Source: an uncultured Clostridia bacterium
Lineage (GTDB): Bacteria; Bacillota; Clostridia; Christensenellales; Borkfalkiaceae
NCBI GenBank assembly: GCA_937888935.1
Contig: CALARO010000122.1
Coordinates: 1-5,547, forward strand
Direction: 5' to 3'
Length of the DNA stretch: 5,547 nt
Part shown: positions 4,247 to 5,547 of the stretch, piece by piece
How the letters are laid out: each line of letters opens with the position of its first letter
How positions within the stretch are numbered: position 1 is the stretch's first letter
Notes under the pieces: model-generated
The model's database searches: none
The model's input: only the letters and a program-made list of their open reading frames with translations
What the model was told of the DNA's origin: nothing
Made by a program: the position numbers and the translations under genes

Positions 4247-5547
4247 ATGAGTGAAAACGAAGAAGTGAAAAACGAAAAACAGGGCAAAATTCGCATTTCA
4301 AGCGAAAATATGATGCCGATCATTAAAAAGTGGTTGTATTCGGACAAAGATATTTTTCTGCGCGAGATTGTGGCGAACGGCGTAGACGCCATCACGAAGT
4401 ATAAAAAGCTTGTGGATATGGGCGAAGCGAAACCCGCCGACGGCGAAGCGGAAGAATACCGGATTGACGTGCGTACCGACGAAGCGGCGAAAACGCTGAC
4501 GATCGAAGATAACGGCATCGGTATGACGGAAGAAGAAGTGGAAAAGTACATTACGCAAATTGCGTTTTCGGGGGCAGAAGACTTTTTGCAGAAGTACGAA
4601 AAGGCTTCGGGCGACGGAATTATCGGGCATTTCGGGTTGGGGTTCTACTCGGCGTACATGGTGGCGAGCGACGTGGAAATTTTCACGAAGAGCTACAAAG
4701 GCACGCCCGCGGTGCATTGGGAATCGGACGGCAACGCGACGTATAAAATCGGAGCGGCGGAAGAACGCGGCAGAGGTACGAAAATCGTGCTGCATATCGC
4801 CGACGAAGAAAAGGAATTTCTTAACGAATATACGATTCGCTCGCTGCTTAGAAAGTACTGTTCGTTTATGCCGTATCCCGTGTACCTGAACGCAAAAGGC
4901 ATAAAAGAAGGCGAAAAGGACGAAAAAGGCAACGCGAAGCAGGCGGACAAGCCCGTGAACAACACGCAGCCTTTGTATCTGAAAGATCCGAAAGAGTGTA
5001 CCGACGAGGAATACAAGGCGTTTTACCGCGATACGTTTTCCGATTACGACGAGCCGCTTTTCTGGATTCATCTGAATATGGATTATCCGTTCCGGCTGAA
5101 AGGCATTTTGTACTTCCCGAAAGTGAAGCAGCAGGTGCAGCTTGAAAAAGGGCAGGTGAAGTTGTATTGCAATCAGGTGTTTATCGCGGACAACATCAAG
5201 GAAGTGATTCCCGAATTTCTGATGCTTCTGAACGGCGTGATTGATTGCCCGGATATTCCGCTGAACGTATCGCGAAGCTTTTTGCAGAACGATCGTCAGG
5301 TGCAGAAGATTGCGAAACATATCACGAAGAAGGTGGCGGACAAGCTTACCGCGCTTTTCAAGGACGATCGCGAGCGGTACGAGCATTGCTGGAAAGACAT
5401 TGCCACGTTTATTAAATTCGGCTGCCTGAAAGACGAGGAATTTTACGAAAAAGTGAAGGATATCGTGATTTTCAAGAATCTTGAAGGGAAATATCAGCCG
5501 ATTACCGATTTCTTCGGCGAGGAAATATCCGACGAAGACGCCGAAAA
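4247..5547 (+). CDS. htpG: Molecular chaperone HtpG (Hsp90 family), 3' end outside window
   Basis: The first 433 codons of a bacterial Hsp90, a cytosolic ATP-driven dimeric chaperone of usually 610-650 residues; the frame is open to the window end, so the C-terminal dimerisation domain is missing. The N-terminal GHKL ATPase domain (about 15-215) shows the catalytic E40 in FLREIVANGVDA, Mg-binding N44, the adenine-binding D88 of DNGIGM (88-93), and the lid/glycine motif GHFGLGFYS (127-135). A short charged stretch (218-240, GIKEGEKDEKGNAKQ...) links to the middle domain, whose LNVSR ends in R343, the arginine that contacts the ATP phosphate. Several motifs differ from the E. coli type (NGVDA for NASDA, GHFGLG for GQFGVG, LNVSRS for LNVSRE), pointing to a divergent Firmicute branch with the catalytic residues kept. 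It is a separate transcription unit after the rpsA terminators; the leader carries an inverted repeat that may control it. Confidence 0.95.
   Translation, partial: MSENEEVKNEKQGKIRISSENMMPIIKKWLYSDKDIFLREIVANGVDAITKYKKLVDMGEAKPADGEAEEYRIDVRTDEAAKTLTIEDNGIGMTEEEVEKYITQIAFSGAEDFLQKYEKASGDGIIGHFGLGFYSAYMVASDVEIFTKSYKGTPAVHWESDGNATYKIGAAEERGRGTKIVLHIADEEKEFLNEYTIRSLLRKYCSFMPYPVYLNAKGIKEGEKDEKGNAKQADKPVNNTQPLYLKDPKECTDEEYKAFYRDTFSDYDEPLFWIHLNMDYPFRLKGILYFPKVKQQVQLEKGQVKLYCNQVFIADNIKEVIPEFLMLLNGVIDCPDIPLNVSRSFLQNDRQVQKIAKHITKKVADKLTALFKDDRERYEHCWKDIATFIKFGCLKDEEFYEKVKDIVIFKNLEGKYQPITDFFGEEISDEDAE

Noticed and set aside
4298..5386. A 362-codon open frame on the minus strand opposite htpG
   Set aside because: Its protein is rich in Phe, Arg and His with no recognisable motif, as expected for the antisense of a Glu/Lys-rich gene, and the + strand codes unmistakably for HtpG.

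Overview
The window reads as a piece of a Clostridia (Firmicutes) chromosome of medium GC content. The main reason is gene order: a HI0933-type flavoprotein, cytidylate kinase, PlsC acyltransferase and an IspH–ribosomal protein S1 fusion, an arrangement known from Clostridia. Good AGGAGG-type ribosome sites and consensus vegetative promoters agree. A lineage of uncultured gut Clostridia is plausible, but the sequence alone does not settle the family. All genes are on the + strand, and no RNA genes, mobile elements or CRISPR repeats were seen.

Layout: (1) 1-465 is the 3' end of an FAD-dependent oxidoreductase whose N-terminal part lies outside the window. (2) 466-547 is a short gap holding a near-consensus promoter (TTGACG, 18 bp, TATAAT). 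(3) 548-1987 is one reading frame joining CMP kinase to a 1-acylglycerol-3-phosphate acyltransferase through a Lys/Ala/Glu-rich linker, starting at TTG. (4) 1984-4035 overlaps it by ATGA and encodes IspH, the last enzyme of the MEP isoprenoid pathway, fused to a four-domain ribosomal protein S1. (5) 4036-4246 is a non-coding gap with two terminator-like hairpins, a TATAAT box and a perfect 8-bp inverted repeat just before the next gene. (6) 4247 to the window end is the first 433 codons of an Hsp90-family chaperone, HtpG.

The operon led by the promoter at 479-508 combines CMP recycling, phosphatidic acid synthesis, isoprenoid precursor synthesis and translation initiation. CMP is released both by phospholipid head-group synthases and by IspF, so CMP kinase serves both lipid branches.

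The most interesting signal is inside the ispH-rpsA fusion. An extended -10 promoter-like element (2525-2553), an AGGAGGT ribosome site (2783-2789) and an in-frame ATG (2800) sit at the enzyme/ribosomal-protein junction, and arginine codon choice changes there (CGG 7 of 17 before, 0 of 14 after). This suggests that free S1 is made in excess of the fusion. A weaker version of the same arrangement (AAGGGG and ATG at 1355) sits at the CMP kinase/PlsC junction.
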